Source of the DNA: Novosphingobium sp.
GTDB taxonomy: Bacteria > Pseudomonadota > Alphaproteobacteria > Sphingomonadales > Sphingomonadaceae
Direction: 5' to 3'
Assembly (NCBI GenBank): GCA_004211435.1
Contig: SECS01000001.1
Location: forward strand, 96,447-160,446
Length of the DNA stretch: 64,000 bases
The translations under genes and the position numbers were made by a program. Below are positions 18,781-27,709 of this stretch, one piece after another. Every line of letters starts with the position of its first letter. Position 1 is the stretch's first letter. The notes under the pieces are model-generated. The model was not told the origin of the DNA. It saw only the letters and a list, made by a program, of their open reading frames with translations, and ran no database searches.

Positions 18781-18900
18781 CCGCGGCTTTTGATCGGGAA
18801 GCAGCTTGCTCCGCGTTACCAACGGCTAAAGCGCGCGATGCTCAGGCGACAGCGCCAGGCCTCGTGTTCCCCTCAACGATGAGGTGATGCGATGCGCATG
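18781..18900 (+). promoter_or_regulatory. structured 5' leader copy 1, SAM-II-like (sulfur operon 1)
   Basis: It shares long conserved blocks with copy 2 (23209-23325). CGCGG (18782-18786) pairs with CCGCG (18811-18815). GCTTT (18786-18790) can pair with AAAGC (18828-18832) as a pseudoknot across the loop, and GCTAAA (18825-18830) is conserved. A GGCG-loop-CGCC hairpin and a further stem follow. A short stem with loop-to-3' pairing and GCTAAA recalls the SAM-II (metA) riboswitch of alphaproteobacteria, but the loop GCTTGCT differs from the usual GATTGCA. It lies 215 bp before the dioxygenase start codon. Confidence 0.6.
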
Positions 18901-19114
18901 TGTTCTACCAACAACTGATCCCCCTCTGACGGGGCGCAGGACGGCCGCAATGGCCAATCCTGGCGCCGGCTGATCCCCAGCCCCCGCGGGCGGACATGCG
19001 ACGTCCTGCACCCTTTCGTCAGCTCTCGTGACCTCGTCACGCCTCGTGCGGCGCCCTGCGTCCGCCGGAACCCCTTCCCGTGCCCCCTTCCCAAGCCATG
19101 ACAGGAGCCCCCCT

Positions 19115-20080
19115 ATGGCCACCGCAATCGACCGCTATCCGAATTCCAAGGACCCCGCCTCGCCGCTCGACATCCGCCCCGTGACCGGCCGCATCGGCGC
19201 CGAGATCCGCGGCGTCCAGCTCTCGGGCGATCTCGACGCCCAGACAGTCCAGGCCATCGAGGCTGCCCTCGTCCGCCACAAGGTCATCTTCTTCCGCGGC
19301 CAGACCCACCTCGACGATGCCGAGCACGAGGCCTTCGCCGGCCTGTTCGGCGATCCGGTCGCGCACCCGACGGTGCCCGTGGCCGAAGGCTCGCGCTACC
19401 TGCTCGAGCTCGACAGCAAGGAAGGCTATGCCGCTTCGTCGTGGCACACCGACGTGACCTTCGTCGACGCCTATCCCAAGGGCTCGATCCTGCGCTCGAT
19501 CACCGCGCCCGAAGCCGGCGGCGACACGGTCTGGGCCAACACCGAGACCGCCTATGAAGGCCTGCCCGAGCCGCTGCGCCAGCTCGCCAACAACCTCTGG
19601 GCCGTGCACACCAACGACTACGACTATGCCGCGCAGTTCGGCCTCAAGCGCGACACGTCGGACCCCGAAGCGGCACAGCAGAAGCGCGCCGAGTTCCAGA
19701 AGGCGGTCTTCGCCTCGACGGTCTACGAGACCGAACACCCCGTGGTCCGCGTCCACCCCGTCTCGGGCCAGCGCAGCCTGCTGCTCGGCCACTTCGTGCG
19801 CAACTTCGTCGGTCTGAACAAGGCCGACTCCGCGAAGCTCTACGACGTGCTGCAGGAGCACATCACCAAGCCCGAGAACGTCGTGCGCTGGCGCTGGGAG
19901 CCCGGCGACGTGGCCTTCTGGGACAACCGCGCCACCCAGCACCGCGCCGTCGCCGATTTCGCGCTCCAGCGCCGCACCTTGCGCCGCGCGACGGTCAACG
20001 GCGACGTTCCCGTGAGCATCGACGGCCGCACCAGCCGCACCACGAAGAAAGAAAAGGCGGCGGCCACCGAGGCTGCCTGA
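19115..20080 (+). CDS. TauD/AtsK-like Fe(II)/2-oxoglutarate dioxygenase 1
   Basis: A 321-residue TauD/TfdA-family dioxygenase. The iron facial triad is His111 and Asp113 (WHTDVTF) and His276 (NRATQHRAVADF); an arginine about 10-14 residues later binds 2-oxoglutarate. Family members release sulfite or sulfate from taurine, other sulfonates or alkyl sulfates, or cleave aryloxyalkanoates. The ATG at 19115 has AGGAG 8 bases upstream. It is the first gene after leader copy 1, followed by a carrier, a second dioxygenase and an LsfA-like peroxiredoxin. That favours a sulfur-scavenging role; alkyl sulfate (AtsK-like) is a guess. Confidence 0.9.
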   Translation: MATAIDRYPNSKDPASPLDIRPVTGRIGAEIRGVQLSGDLDAQTVQAIEAALVRHKVIFFRGQTHLDDAEHEAFAGLFGDPVAHPTVPVAEGSRYLLELDSKEGYAASSWHTDVTFVDAYPKGSILRSITAPEAGGDTVWANTETAYEGLPEPLRQLANNLWAVHTNDYDYAAQFGLKRDTSDPEAAQQKRAEFQKAVFASTVYETEHPVVRVHPVSGQRSLLLGHFVRNFVGLNKADSAKLYDVLQEHITKPENVVRWRWEPGDVAFWDNRATQHRAVADFALQRRTLRRATVNGDVPVSIDGRTSRTTKKEKAAATEAA

Positions 20081-20092
20081 CAACCGCCGCCT

Positions 20093-20120
20093 GGGCCGGC
20101 GGCGCTAGCGCTGCCGGCCC
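20093..20120 (+). terminator. intercistronic hairpin after dioxygenase 1
   Basis: GGGCCGGC and GCCGGCCC enclose a GCGC-TA-GCGC core, giving an almost continuous 13-bp stem. There is no T run, so it is more likely a processing or mRNA-stability hairpin than a strong terminator. Confidence 0.4.
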
Positions 20121-20150
20121 CTCCCCTGACTTCAAGCTTCGGATACCCCC

Positions 20151-21545
20151 ATGGCCACGAGCTTCGCACCAACCTTCGCCGAAGCGCCACCGCGCGCCAG
20201 CAAGACCGCAGGTCTTCCCACCGCGCGGCTCGCCGCCTTCTCCACGCTCGCCGCGCCCGTCGCGGCCGCGCAGGTGCCGATCACCAATTTCCTGCCCGCT
20301 TTCTATGCGCAGACCTTCGGGATCTCGCTGGCGGCGCTCGGGATGATCTTCCTGGCCGAGCGGCTCTGGGGGGCCTTCGCCGATCCCTTCGTCGGCGTGC
20401 TGAGCGACCGGACGCGCAGCCGTTTCGGCCGGCGCCGGCCGTGGATCGCCGGCGGCGCCGCGATCTACGGCCTGTCCGCGGCCGCCTTGTTCTTTCCACC
20501 CGCGGGAGTGACCCCGCTTTATCTCGGCCTGGCGCTCTTCGCCTTCTATCTGGGCTGGGCGATGATCCAGATCCCCTATCTCGCCTGGTCGGGCGAGATC
20601 TCGGGCGAGTACCACGAGCGCACGCGCATCGCGACTTTCGTGACCGTCGCCAGCTCTGTGTCACTGCTTCTCGTCATGCTGCTGCCGGCACTGATCGACC
20701 AGTTCCGCCCCGGCGACGACCGCTTGCGCATGGCGGGTATGGGCGCGGTCATCCTGGCAACGCTGATCCCCGCGGCTTTCCTGACCTTGCGCGCCTTTCC
20801 CGAAGCCCCCGCTCCTTCCGCGCTGCGCCAGAAGGGGCCCGGCCTCGTCACGACCTTGCGGCTGATCGCACGCGAAAAGCTGCTGCTGCGCGTGATCTTC
20901 TCCGACATGGCCGTCACCTTCGGCCAGGGCGTGCGCGGCGCGCTCTTCATCTTCGTCGTCACGTTCTACATGGGGCTGCCCAAGCTCGGCGCGGCGCTGA
21001 TGCTCGCACAGTTCATCTTCGGCATTGCCGCCGGGCCGATCTGGATGACGATCGCCAAGCGCTTCGGCAAACACCATACGGCGATAGCCGGCGAACTCGT
21101 CCAGGTGGCGATAAATTTCGCTCTCTTGCTGCTCGCCCCAGGGAGCGTCGGCCTGCTGATCGCCCTGACCCTGGCCCAGGGCCTAGCCCAAGGCTCGGGC
21201 AACCTCATGCTCCGGGCGATGGTCGCAGACATTGCCGACCGGCACCGGCTCGAGACCGGCGAAGATCGCACCGCACTGTTCTATTCGGCCTTCAGCATCT
21301 CGATGAAGGCGGGCATGGCACTCGCAGTCGGTGTCGCCCTGCCGCTGGTCGGTGCCGCCGGCTTCGATCCCGCCGCCGCGCATAACAGCCCCGCCGCCCT
21401 GCAGGTTCTGCTGATCGTCTTCGCGGTCGGTCCGGCACTCGCCCACCTCGCTTCCGCGGCCCTGCTGCGCGGTTTCACGCTCGACCAGGAAACGCACGAA
21501 AAGGTCCGCCGCGAGCTAGACCGCCGCGCCGCCGCTACCGCCTGA
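20151..21545 (+). CDS. MFS carrier of the GPH (sugar:cation symporter) type
   Basis: A 464-residue polytopic membrane protein with about 12 helices. The loop 2-3 signature is present as DPFVGVLSDRTRSRFGRRRPWI (Asp-x5-Asp-Arg-Thr-Arg...Arg-Arg-Arg-Pro), typical of the MFS_2/GPH group that includes melibiose and glucuronide symporters. It lies between two TauD-family dioxygenases, so it is a candidate inner-membrane importer for their organosulfur substrate. That assignment rests on position only. Confidence 0.88.
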   Translation: MATSFAPTFAEAPPRASKTAGLPTARLAAFSTLAAPVAAAQVPITNFLPAFYAQTFGISLAALGMIFLAERLWGAFADPFVGVLSDRTRSRFGRRRPWIAGGAAIYGLSAAALFFPPAGVTPLYLGLALFAFYLGWAMIQIPYLAWSGEISGEYHERTRIATFVTVASSVSLLLVMLLPALIDQFRPGDDRLRMAGMGAVILATLIPAAFLTLRAFPEAPAPSALRQKGPGLVTTLRLIAREKLLLRVIFSDMAVTFGQGVRGALFIFVVTFYMGLPKLGAALMLAQFIFGIAAGPIWMTIAKRFGKHHTAIAGELVQVAINFALLLLAPGSVGLLIALTLAQGLAQGSGNLMLRAMVADIADRHRLETGEDRTALFYSAFSISMKAGMALAVGVALPLVGAAGFDPAAAHNSPAALQVLLIVFAVGPALAHLASAALLRGFTLDQETHEKVRRELDRRAAATA

Positions 21546-21576
21546 ACTTCCTCCCCAGCCCCTCAGGAGAACGCCG

Positions 21577-22449
21577 ATGAACGCCGTCACCACCATCGAG
21601 ATACCCCGCACGCAAGATCTCGGCGCGGTCGAAGTGATCCGGGTCGAAGCCAATCTCGGCGCCGAAGTGCGCGGGCTCGACCTGACCGCGCCGATCACGT
21701 CCGAAGTGACCGACCTTCTGCGTCGGCTGCTGTGGGAACATCAGGTCCTGTTCTTCCGCGACACCGGCATCGACAATGCCCAGCAGGCCGCGATCGGCCG
21801 CGTGTTCGGCCCGCCGGTCGCGGACTCGATCGCCAAGCGCCACGGGGTCAAGGACGAAGACATCCTGCCGATGAACACCGGGCCTTATTCGAACGCCTAC
21901 TACGGCACGCCCTGGCACGCCGACGCAACCTATCTCGAACAGCCCTATCTCGTCTCGGTCCTGCGCAGCGTGATCGCTCCCGAACTCGGCGGCGACACGG
22001 TCTGGTCGAGCGGCATTTCCGCCTACGAGGCGCTGTCGCCCGAAGTGAAGGACAAGATCGACGGCCTGACCGCGATCCACCGCCCGAACTCCAAGGCCTA
22101 CAAGCTGATCGACGACAAGTCCGAGCTCGACACCTATCTGCACCAGTACAGCGGCGTGCAGCACCCGGTGGTCATCACCCATCCGTTCAACGGCAGGAAG
22201 GTGCTCTACGTCAACGAGGGCTTCACCGAGGAGCTGGTCGGCCTGCCCGAGGACGAAGGCCGCGAATTGCTGGCCCATCTCAAGCAACAGTTCTCGCGGC
22301 CCGAGAACCAGGTGCGGTTCAAGTGGCGCCCCGGCTCGCTGGCGATCTGGGACAACCGCGCGACCCAGCACAAGGGCGTCGCCGACTACGGCAACCAGCA
22401 GCGCCAGCTCGTGCGCGTCGTCGCCGCCGGCGAACGCCCCAGCCGCTGA
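21577..22449 (+). CDS. TauD/TfdA-family Fe(II)/2-oxoglutarate dioxygenase 2
   Basis: A 290-residue dioxygenase. His114 and Asp116 (PWHADATYL) and His265 (NRATQHKGVADYG) form the iron site, with arginines at about 276 and 280 for 2-oxoglutarate. It is clearly related to dioxygenase 1 in the same operon but divergent in the substrate loops. The ATG at 21577 follows CAGGAGAACGCCG. Two paralogues either side of one carrier suggest two related organosulfur substrates or sequential steps. Confidence 0.9.
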   Translation: MNAVTTIEIPRTQDLGAVEVIRVEANLGAEVRGLDLTAPITSEVTDLLRRLLWEHQVLFFRDTGIDNAQQAAIGRVFGPPVADSIAKRHGVKDEDILPMNTGPYSNAYYGTPWHADATYLEQPYLVSVLRSVIAPELGGDTVWSSGISAYEALSPEVKDKIDGLTAIHRPNSKAYKLIDDKSELDTYLHQYSGVQHPVVITHPFNGRKVLYVNEGFTEELVGLPEDEGRELLAHLKQQFSRPENQVRFKWRPGSLAIWDNRATQHKGVADYGNQQRQLVRVVAAGERPSR

Positions 22450-22463
22450 AAGGAGATTCGACC

Positions 22464-23105
22464 ATGTCCCTCAAGCTCGGCGACACCGTGCCCGACTTCG
22501 CGCAGGACTCCACCGAGGGTCCGCTCCACTTCCACGACTGGGCCGGCGACAGCTGGGTCGTGCTGTTCTCGCATCCCAAGGACTATACGCCGGTCTGCAC
22601 GACCGAGCTCGGCACGGTCGCGCGGCTCAAGCCCGACTTCGACAAGCGCGGGGTCAAGGTGCTCGGCCTCTCGGTCGATCCCGTCGACAGCCACGAGGGT
22701 TGGGCCAGGGACATCGCGGAGACGCAAGGCACGGCGCTCAACTTCCCGCTGATCGCCGATCACGATCGCAAGGTCTCGAACCTGCTCGACCTGATCCATC
22801 CCAAGGCCTCGGACACGACCACGGTGCGCACCGTGCTGGTGATCGATCCGACGAAGAAGCTGCGCCTGACCCTGACCTATCCCGCCTCGACCGGCCGCAA
22901 CTTCGCCGAGATCCTGCGCACGATCGACAGCCTGCAACTGACCGACAACCACAAGGTGGCGACGCCGGCCGACTGGCGTCAGGGCGACGACGTGATCATC
23001 GTCCCCTCGCTCGACGACGAGGCCGCCGAAGCGCTGTTCCCGCAGGGCTGGACCGCGCAAAAACCCTATCTCCGCCTGGTCCGCCAGCCCGAAGCAGTCC
23101 GCTAA
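22464..23105 (+). CDS. 1-Cys peroxiredoxin (LsfA/Prx6 type)
   Basis: A 213-residue peroxiredoxin with peroxidatic Cys45 in HPKDYTPVCTTE and the long C-terminal domain of the Prx6 group, with no typical resolving cysteine. LsfA of Pseudomonas putida is a member of this group induced when sulfur is supplied as sulfonate or sulfate ester. Its place as last gene of a TauD-dioxygenase operon supports the same role, protection from peroxide or sulfite-linked oxidative stress. The ATG at 22464 has AAGGAGA upstream, 14 bp after dioxygenase 2. Confidence 0.93.
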   Translation: MSLKLGDTVPDFAQDSTEGPLHFHDWAGDSWVVLFSHPKDYTPVCTTELGTVARLKPDFDKRGVKVLGLSVDPVDSHEGWARDIAETQGTALNFPLIADHDRKVSNLLDLIHPKASDTTTVRTVLVIDPTKKLRLTLTYPASTGRNFAEILRTIDSLQLTDNHKVATPADWRQGDDVIIVPSLDDEAAEALFPQGWTAQKPYLRLVRQPEAVR

Positions 23106-23208
23106 AGCTTCGCTTGCGCGTCGCGCAGGAAAGCTACGTTGCGACAATACTCAACCGATTTAGTGGTAATTCATCGGATGGTCCTCCGGCTGGCTTCCAG
23201 CGAACGGC

Positions 23209-23325
23209 CCGCGGCTTTTGACGAGATGCAGCTTGCTCCGCGTAATCAAAGGCTAAAGCGCGCGGTGCCCAGGCGACAACGCCAGGCATCGTGATCTCCC
23301 AGGGGACCAGGAGAAAACGATGCGC
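23209..23325 (+). promoter_or_regulatory. structured 5' leader copy 2, SAM-II-like (sulfur operon 2)
   Basis: Second copy of the leader at 18781. CGCGG (23210-23214) pairs with CCGCG (23238-23242), GCTTT (23214-23218) can pair with AAAGC (23255-23259), and GCTAAA is at 23252-23257. The loop between differs (CGAGAT against ATCGGGA) while the paired parts are kept. CAGGCGACAACGCCAGG forms a hairpin, and GCATCGT/ACGATGC a longer one after it. It is nearly 200 bp before the TonB receptor start. The upstream TCAACCGA...AGT at about 23150 matches the copy 1 promoter region. The rest of 23106-23511 shows no gene. Confidence 0.6.
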
Positions 23326-23511
23326 ACTAAACCTTTCGGCCACTGACCGGAACCGCCCTCCGGCGGACCTTAAGGCCAACAGCCCAGCCGGCAACGGCAG
23401 GCACTTCACAGATCGAAAGCGGGGCCGGCCAGCGGCCCGCGACCCCATGCGCGCAACGTCCTTGCGAAAGCGACGACGCTTGCCCGCGCGGGAGGCTCAG
23501 GGAAAATACAT

Positions 23512-25917
23512 ATGAATTCTGCTCGTCTGCGCGCCGCCCGCGGCGCCATCGTCCTTCATTCGACCACGGCCGCGCTGGCGCTGGTCGCCGCCACTCCGGC
23601 CTTTGCCGACACGGCCGCCGAGACCGCCGACGTCGCAGCTGCCGATGCCGCCTATGGCGAACCCATCCTGGTCACCGCGCGCCGCCGTGAAGAAAAGTCG
23701 CAGGACGTGCCCGTCGCGATCAGCGTCGTCGATGCCGGCACGCTCGACCGCACGGGCAACTTCACGATCAACCAGATCCAGCAGCTCGTGCCGAGCCTGC
23801 AGGTCACCTCGACCAATCCGCGCAATTCCAACATCAACATCCGCGGCCTCGGCGCCAATTCGGCGATCGCGGTCGACGGCCTCGAATACGGCGTCGGCTT
23901 CTACGTCGACGGCGTCTATTTCGCGCGGCCCGGCCAGTCGCAGTTCGATCTGGTCGACCTCGCCCAGGTCGAAGTCCTGCGCGGGCCGCAGGGCACCTTG
24001 TTCGGCAAGAACACCACAGCCGGCGCGCTCAACGTCACCACGCGCCTGCCCAGCTTCGATCCCGACCTGACCGTGGAGGGAACGCTCGGCAATTACGATT
24101 ACCACCAGATCCGCCTCTCGGCCTCGGCACCGATCGTCGACGACAAGGTGGCGTTCCGCATCAGCGTGGCCGACACCCACCGCGGCGGCTTCCTGCTCAA
24201 CCGCACCAACCTGACCAAGGCGCAGGACTACGACAACTTCACCGCGCGCGGCCAGCTGCTGATCAAGCCCAATACGGACGTCAGCATCCGCCTGATCGGC
24301 GACTATTCGAAGCAGACGCTGCATTCGAACCTGACCCTGATCGACGGCTATTTCACGACCTTCGCCAATGGCGCGCCGATCGCCAACAACATCTTCGACC
24401 GCGCCGCGCGGTTCAACTACACGCTGCCGACGACCAACGCCTTCGCGCGCGTCGGCGATGCGGACTCGCCCTACCAGGCGAACATGGAGAGCTACGGCGT
24501 CTCGGGCGAGCTCAACTGGGACTTCGGCAAGGCGACGCTGACCTCGATCACCGCCTACCGCTGGTGGGACTGGTATCCGGCCAACGACATCGACGGCACC
24601 TCGCTGGCGATCAACACCCTGGCGCAGCAGCAGAACTTCCAGCGCCAGTTCACCCAGGAACTCCGCCTCGCCTCGAACGGCCGCAACACGGTCGATTACC
24701 AGGTCGGCCTGTTCTACCTCTACCAGATCATCCGCGGCTATGGCCGCACCGGCTACGGCAAGGACTTCGCCGCCTGGAACCTTCCGCCGACCACGCCCGC
24801 CGCGACGATCGCCGCGGTGTCGCAGGCGCTGACCGGCTTCGAGGCCGATAGCTACTCAGACCCGCGGACCAAGAGCTACGCGGCCTTCGGCCAGGCCGAC
24901 TGGCACATCACCGACACGCTGACCCTGACCGCGGGCCTGCGCTTCACCCATGAGGACAAGGAAGGCTCGTTCACCCGCTTCCAGGTTCCCACCAGCGGGC
25001 TCAATCTCTCGACCCTGCCCGCAGCCCAGGCCGCCGCGCTTCAGGCCATCCGCGACAGCGCCGCCTATCAGCTCGGCAATCTGACATTCTCGGCCAAGAC
25101 CAAGTCCGATGCGCTCTCGGGCCTGATCACGCTCGGCTACAAGATCACCCCCGACGTCCTGCTCTACGGCTCCTATTCGCACGGCAGCAAGTCGGGCGGG
25201 CTCAACGTCACGGCGGGCGGCGCCGCCCGGCCGGTGGTCGATCCCGAGAAGGTCGACTCGTTCGAGATCGGCCTCAAGTCGCAGTTCCTAGACAACCGCG
25301 TGACCTTCAACCTCGCGGCCTTCCTCACCGAGATCCGCGACTACCAGACCACGGTCTCGGAGCTGATCACGGGCACGGTCTATACCCAGTACATCGACAA
25401 CATCCCCAAGGTGCGGTCGAAGGGCATCGAGGCAGACCTCGCCTATGCGCCGACCGACTGGCTGCGCTTCACCGCCTCGGGCGCCTATACCGACGCCAAG
25501 TTCGTCTCTTTCGCGAACTCGCCGCAGGCCCCCGACAAGAGCAACCAGGGCGGCATCCAGGATCTGTCGGGCCAGCGTCTGCCGGGCGTGTCGAAGTTCG
25601 CCTATTCGCTGGGCCTCGACGCCTCGCAGCCGTTGACCGAGAACTTCGAGGCCTATGTCCACGCGGACTACCTGCACCGCTCGTCGTTCAACTCGACCGC
25701 GACCCTGAGCCAGTACGGCGTGATCCCCGCCTATGGCCTGCTCAACGGCCGCATCGGCCTGCGCACCGCCGACGGCAAGTACGACTTCGCCTTCTGGGCC
25801 CGCAACCTGACCAACGAGGATTACTACATCACCCGTGCGCCGGGGACCTTCGGCCTGCTCACCGGATCGGTGGGCGAGCCGCGGACGGTCGGCGCGACGC
25901 TCCGTGTGAAATATTAA
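23512..25917 (+). CDS. TonB-dependent receptor (organosulfur operon)
   Basis: An 801-residue outer membrane receptor. A signal peptide (about 1-33, ending ATPAFADT) is followed by a TonB-box region (EPILVTARRREEKSQDVP), the plug (about 65-180, with RGPQGTLFGKNTTAGALNVTT) and a beta-barrel ending in the aromatic TVGATLRVKY. It should import a large or hydrophobic substrate across the outer membrane using TonB. The two sulfatase genes downstream suggest a sulfate ester as cargo. Its mRNA begins with leader copy 2. Confidence 0.95.
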   Translation: MNSARLRAARGAIVLHSTTAALALVAATPAFADTAAETADVAAADAAYGEPILVTARRREEKSQDVPVAISVVDAGTLDRTGNFTINQIQQLVPSLQVTSTNPRNSNINIRGLGANSAIAVDGLEYGVGFYVDGVYFARPGQSQFDLVDLAQVEVLRGPQGTLFGKNTTAGALNVTTRLPSFDPDLTVEGTLGNYDYHQIRLSASAPIVDDKVAFRISVADTHRGGFLLNRTNLTKAQDYDNFTARGQLLIKPNTDVSIRLIGDYSKQTLHSNLTLIDGYFTTFANGAPIANNIFDRAARFNYTLPTTNAFARVGDADSPYQANMESYGVSGELNWDFGKATLTSITAYRWWDWYPANDIDGTSLAINTLAQQQNFQRQFTQELRLASNGRNTVDYQVGLFYLYQIIRGYGRTGYGKDFAAWNLPPTTPAATIAAVSQALTGFEADSYSDPRTKSYAAFGQADWHITDTLTLTAGLRFTHEDKEGSFTRFQVPTSGLNLSTLPAAQAAALQAIRDSAAYQLGNLTFSAKTKSDALSGLITLGYKITPDVLLYGSYSHGSKSGGLNVTAGGAARPVVDPEKVDSFEIGLKSQFLDNRVTFNLAAFLTEIRDYQTTVSELITGTVYTQYIDNIPKVRSKGIEADLAYAPTDWLRFTASGAYTDAKFVSFANSPQAPDKSNQGGIQDLSGQRLPGVSKFAYSLGLDASQPLTENFEAYVHADYLHRSSFNSTATLSQYGVIPAYGLLNGRIGLRTADGKYDFAFWARNLTNEDYYITRAPGTFGLLTGSVGEPRTVGATLRVKY

Positions 25918-25960
25918 AGTCACCTCCCGATCGGGCTGCCGTGTGCACCTGATCCCCTAG

Positions 25961-25993
25961 GGCCGGGCCGCTCCGGCGGCCCGGCCACTTTTT
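25961..25993 (+). terminator. terminator-like hairpin between receptor and sulfatases
   Basis: GGCCGGGCCG, loop CTCC, then GGCGGCCCGGCC, followed by ACTTTTT. This is a good intrinsic-terminator shape inside the operon and may lower sulfatase expression relative to the receptor, or separate the transcripts. Confidence 0.65.
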
Positions 25994-26043
25994 CGCTGCC
26001 AGGATTGAAGGGGACGATCGATCCCCGCACCAGGAGAGAGCCA

Positions 26044-27708
26044 ATGCGGAAACTTTTGCGGCCCTGCCTCGCCGTGCTGAGCTTGCTGGCAAGCACCACG
26101 CCGGCTCTGGCAAAGGACGCCGCCAGGCGCCCGAACTTCCTGATCATCCTCGCCGACGATCTCGGCTTCTCGGACATCGGCGCCTTCGGCGGCGAGATCG
26201 CGACGCCCAACCTCGATGCCTTGGCCGCGCGCGGGCTCAAGCTGACCGGGCTGCATACCGCGGCGACCTGCTCGCCGACGCGGGCGATGCTGCTCACCGG
26301 GCTCGACAACCACGAAGCCGGGCTGGGCTCGATGGCCGAGGCGCTGACCGCCAACCAGCGCGGCAAGCCCGGCTACGAAGGCCACCTGCGCCCCGACGCC
26401 GTCTCGCTGGCCGAACGCCTCGGCGCCTCCGGTTATCGCACGCTGTTCTCGGGCAAGTGGCACCTCGGCCTGACGCCCGCGCAGGATCCGCACGCACGCG
26501 GCTTCCAGCACAGCTTCGCGATGCTCCAGGGATCGCACAACCATTTCGGGCGCGACGTCTCGACCGATCCGAGCAAGATCGGCGGCTTCACCTATCGCGA
26601 CAACGGGCAGACCCTGTCGAGCCTGCCCGCCGATTTCTATTCGTCGGATGCCTTCGCCACGCGGCTGATCGCCGACCTGCGCGCGAGCAAGGCGGGCACC
26701 GACGCGAAGAAGCCGTTCTTCGCCTACCTCGCCTTCACCGCCCCGCACTTCCCGCTGCAGGCGCCGGCCGAGACGATCGCCAAGTACAAGGGGCGTTACG
26801 ACGCCGGCTACGAAGCCCTGCGCACCGCGCGGCTGAAGCGTCAGGTCGAACTCGGCCTGCTCGACGCCAAGACCATACCGCACGACCTCGACCTCTCCGT
26901 CCCCTGGGCCTCGCTGACACGAGACCAGAAGGCACGCGCGGCACGGCGCATGGAAGTCTATGCGGCGATGGTCGACCGGCTCGACTGGAACGTCGGCCGT
27001 GTGGTCCAGGCGCTCAAGGACAGCGGCGAATACGATGACACGGTCATCCTGTTCCTCGCCGACAACGGCGCCGAAGGCTCGGCGCTCGACGACCGCTCGA
27101 TCCCGCGCGTGATGGCGCGCTACGACGCGGCCGACAACCGGCTCGAGAATGTCGGCGCGGCCACGTCCTACGAGTCCATAGGCCCCGGCTGGGCCGAGGC
27201 CGCGACCGCGCCCTCGTGGCGGTTCAAGGCCTTCGAGACCGAAGGCGGCACCCGCGTCGTATCCTTCCTGGCCGGCCCCGGCGTGAAGCCGGGCATCAGC
27301 CATGCCTATGCCAGCATCGCCGACGTCGCGCCGACCTTCCTGGATCTGGCAAAGGTGCCGGCCACGACGCCGCTGCGCGGGCGAAGCTGGACCGGCCTGC
27401 TCGGCGGCAAGGCGCGCACCGTCTACCCGGCGAGCCAGCCGATCGGCGCCGAACTGTTCGGCGGCCGCTCGCTGCGCCAGGGCGACTGGAAGCTGCTCGA
27501 CACCGGCGACGGCGTCTGGCGCCTGTTCGATCTCGCGCGCGATCCCGGCGAGACGCGCGATCTCGCCGGGCACGAGCCCGCGCGCAAGGCCGCGCTGCTC
27601 GCCGCCTACCAAGGCTATGCCCGCGAGGTCGGAGTGGTCGAGCCCGACACGCGCCAGCCCTTTCTGAACCAGCCCTCACCCCGACAGCAGCCTCATCAGG
27701 GAGAATGA
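26044..27708 (+). CDS. exported arylsulfatase-family sulfatase 1
   Basis: A 554-residue type I sulfatase with an N-terminal signal peptide (about 1-23, cleavage near ALAKD). The metal-site Asp pair is LADDLGFSD (38-39). The formylglycine precursor Cys76 lies in TCSPTRAMLLTG, matching C-x-P-x-R, with GKWHLG further on. It hydrolyses a sulfate ester in the periplasm after conversion of the cysteine to formylglycine; no maturation enzyme is encoded in this window. The ATG at 26044 has AGGAGAGAG just upstream. The next gene is a close paralogue, 1 bp away. Confidence 0.93.
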   Translation: MRKLLRPCLAVLSLLASTTPALAKDAARRPNFLIILADDLGFSDIGAFGGEIATPNLDALAARGLKLTGLHTAATCSPTRAMLLTGLDNHEAGLGSMAEALTANQRGKPGYEGHLRPDAVSLAERLGASGYRTLFSGKWHLGLTPAQDPHARGFQHSFAMLQGSHNHFGRDVSTDPSKIGGFTYRDNGQTLSSLPADFYSSDAFATRLIADLRASKAGTDAKKPFFAYLAFTAPHFPLQAPAETIAKYKGRYDAGYEALRTARLKRQVELGLLDAKTIPHDLDLSVPWASLTRDQKARAARRMEVYAAMVDRLDWNVGRVVQALKDSGEYDDTVILFLADNGAEGSALDDRSIPRVMARYDAADNRLENVGAATSYESIGPGWAEAATAPSWRFKAFETEGGTRVVSFLAGPGVKPGISHAYASIADVAPTFLDLAKVPATTPLRGRSWTGLLGGKARTVYPASQPIGAELFGGRSLRQGDWKLLDTGDGVWRLFDLARDPGETRDLAGHEPARKAALLAAYQGYAREVGVVEPDTRQPFLNQPSPRQQPHQGE

Positions 27709-27709
27709 C

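Noticed and set aside
18826..19122. Short minus-strand ORF across leader copy 1
   Set aside because: No family resemblance; the region is conserved as RNA-like structure with copy 2, not as protein.
20151..21545. MFS carrier as a sugar symporter
   Set aside because: The family name suggests sugars, but the position between two TauD-type dioxygenases makes an organosulfur substrate more likely; left open.
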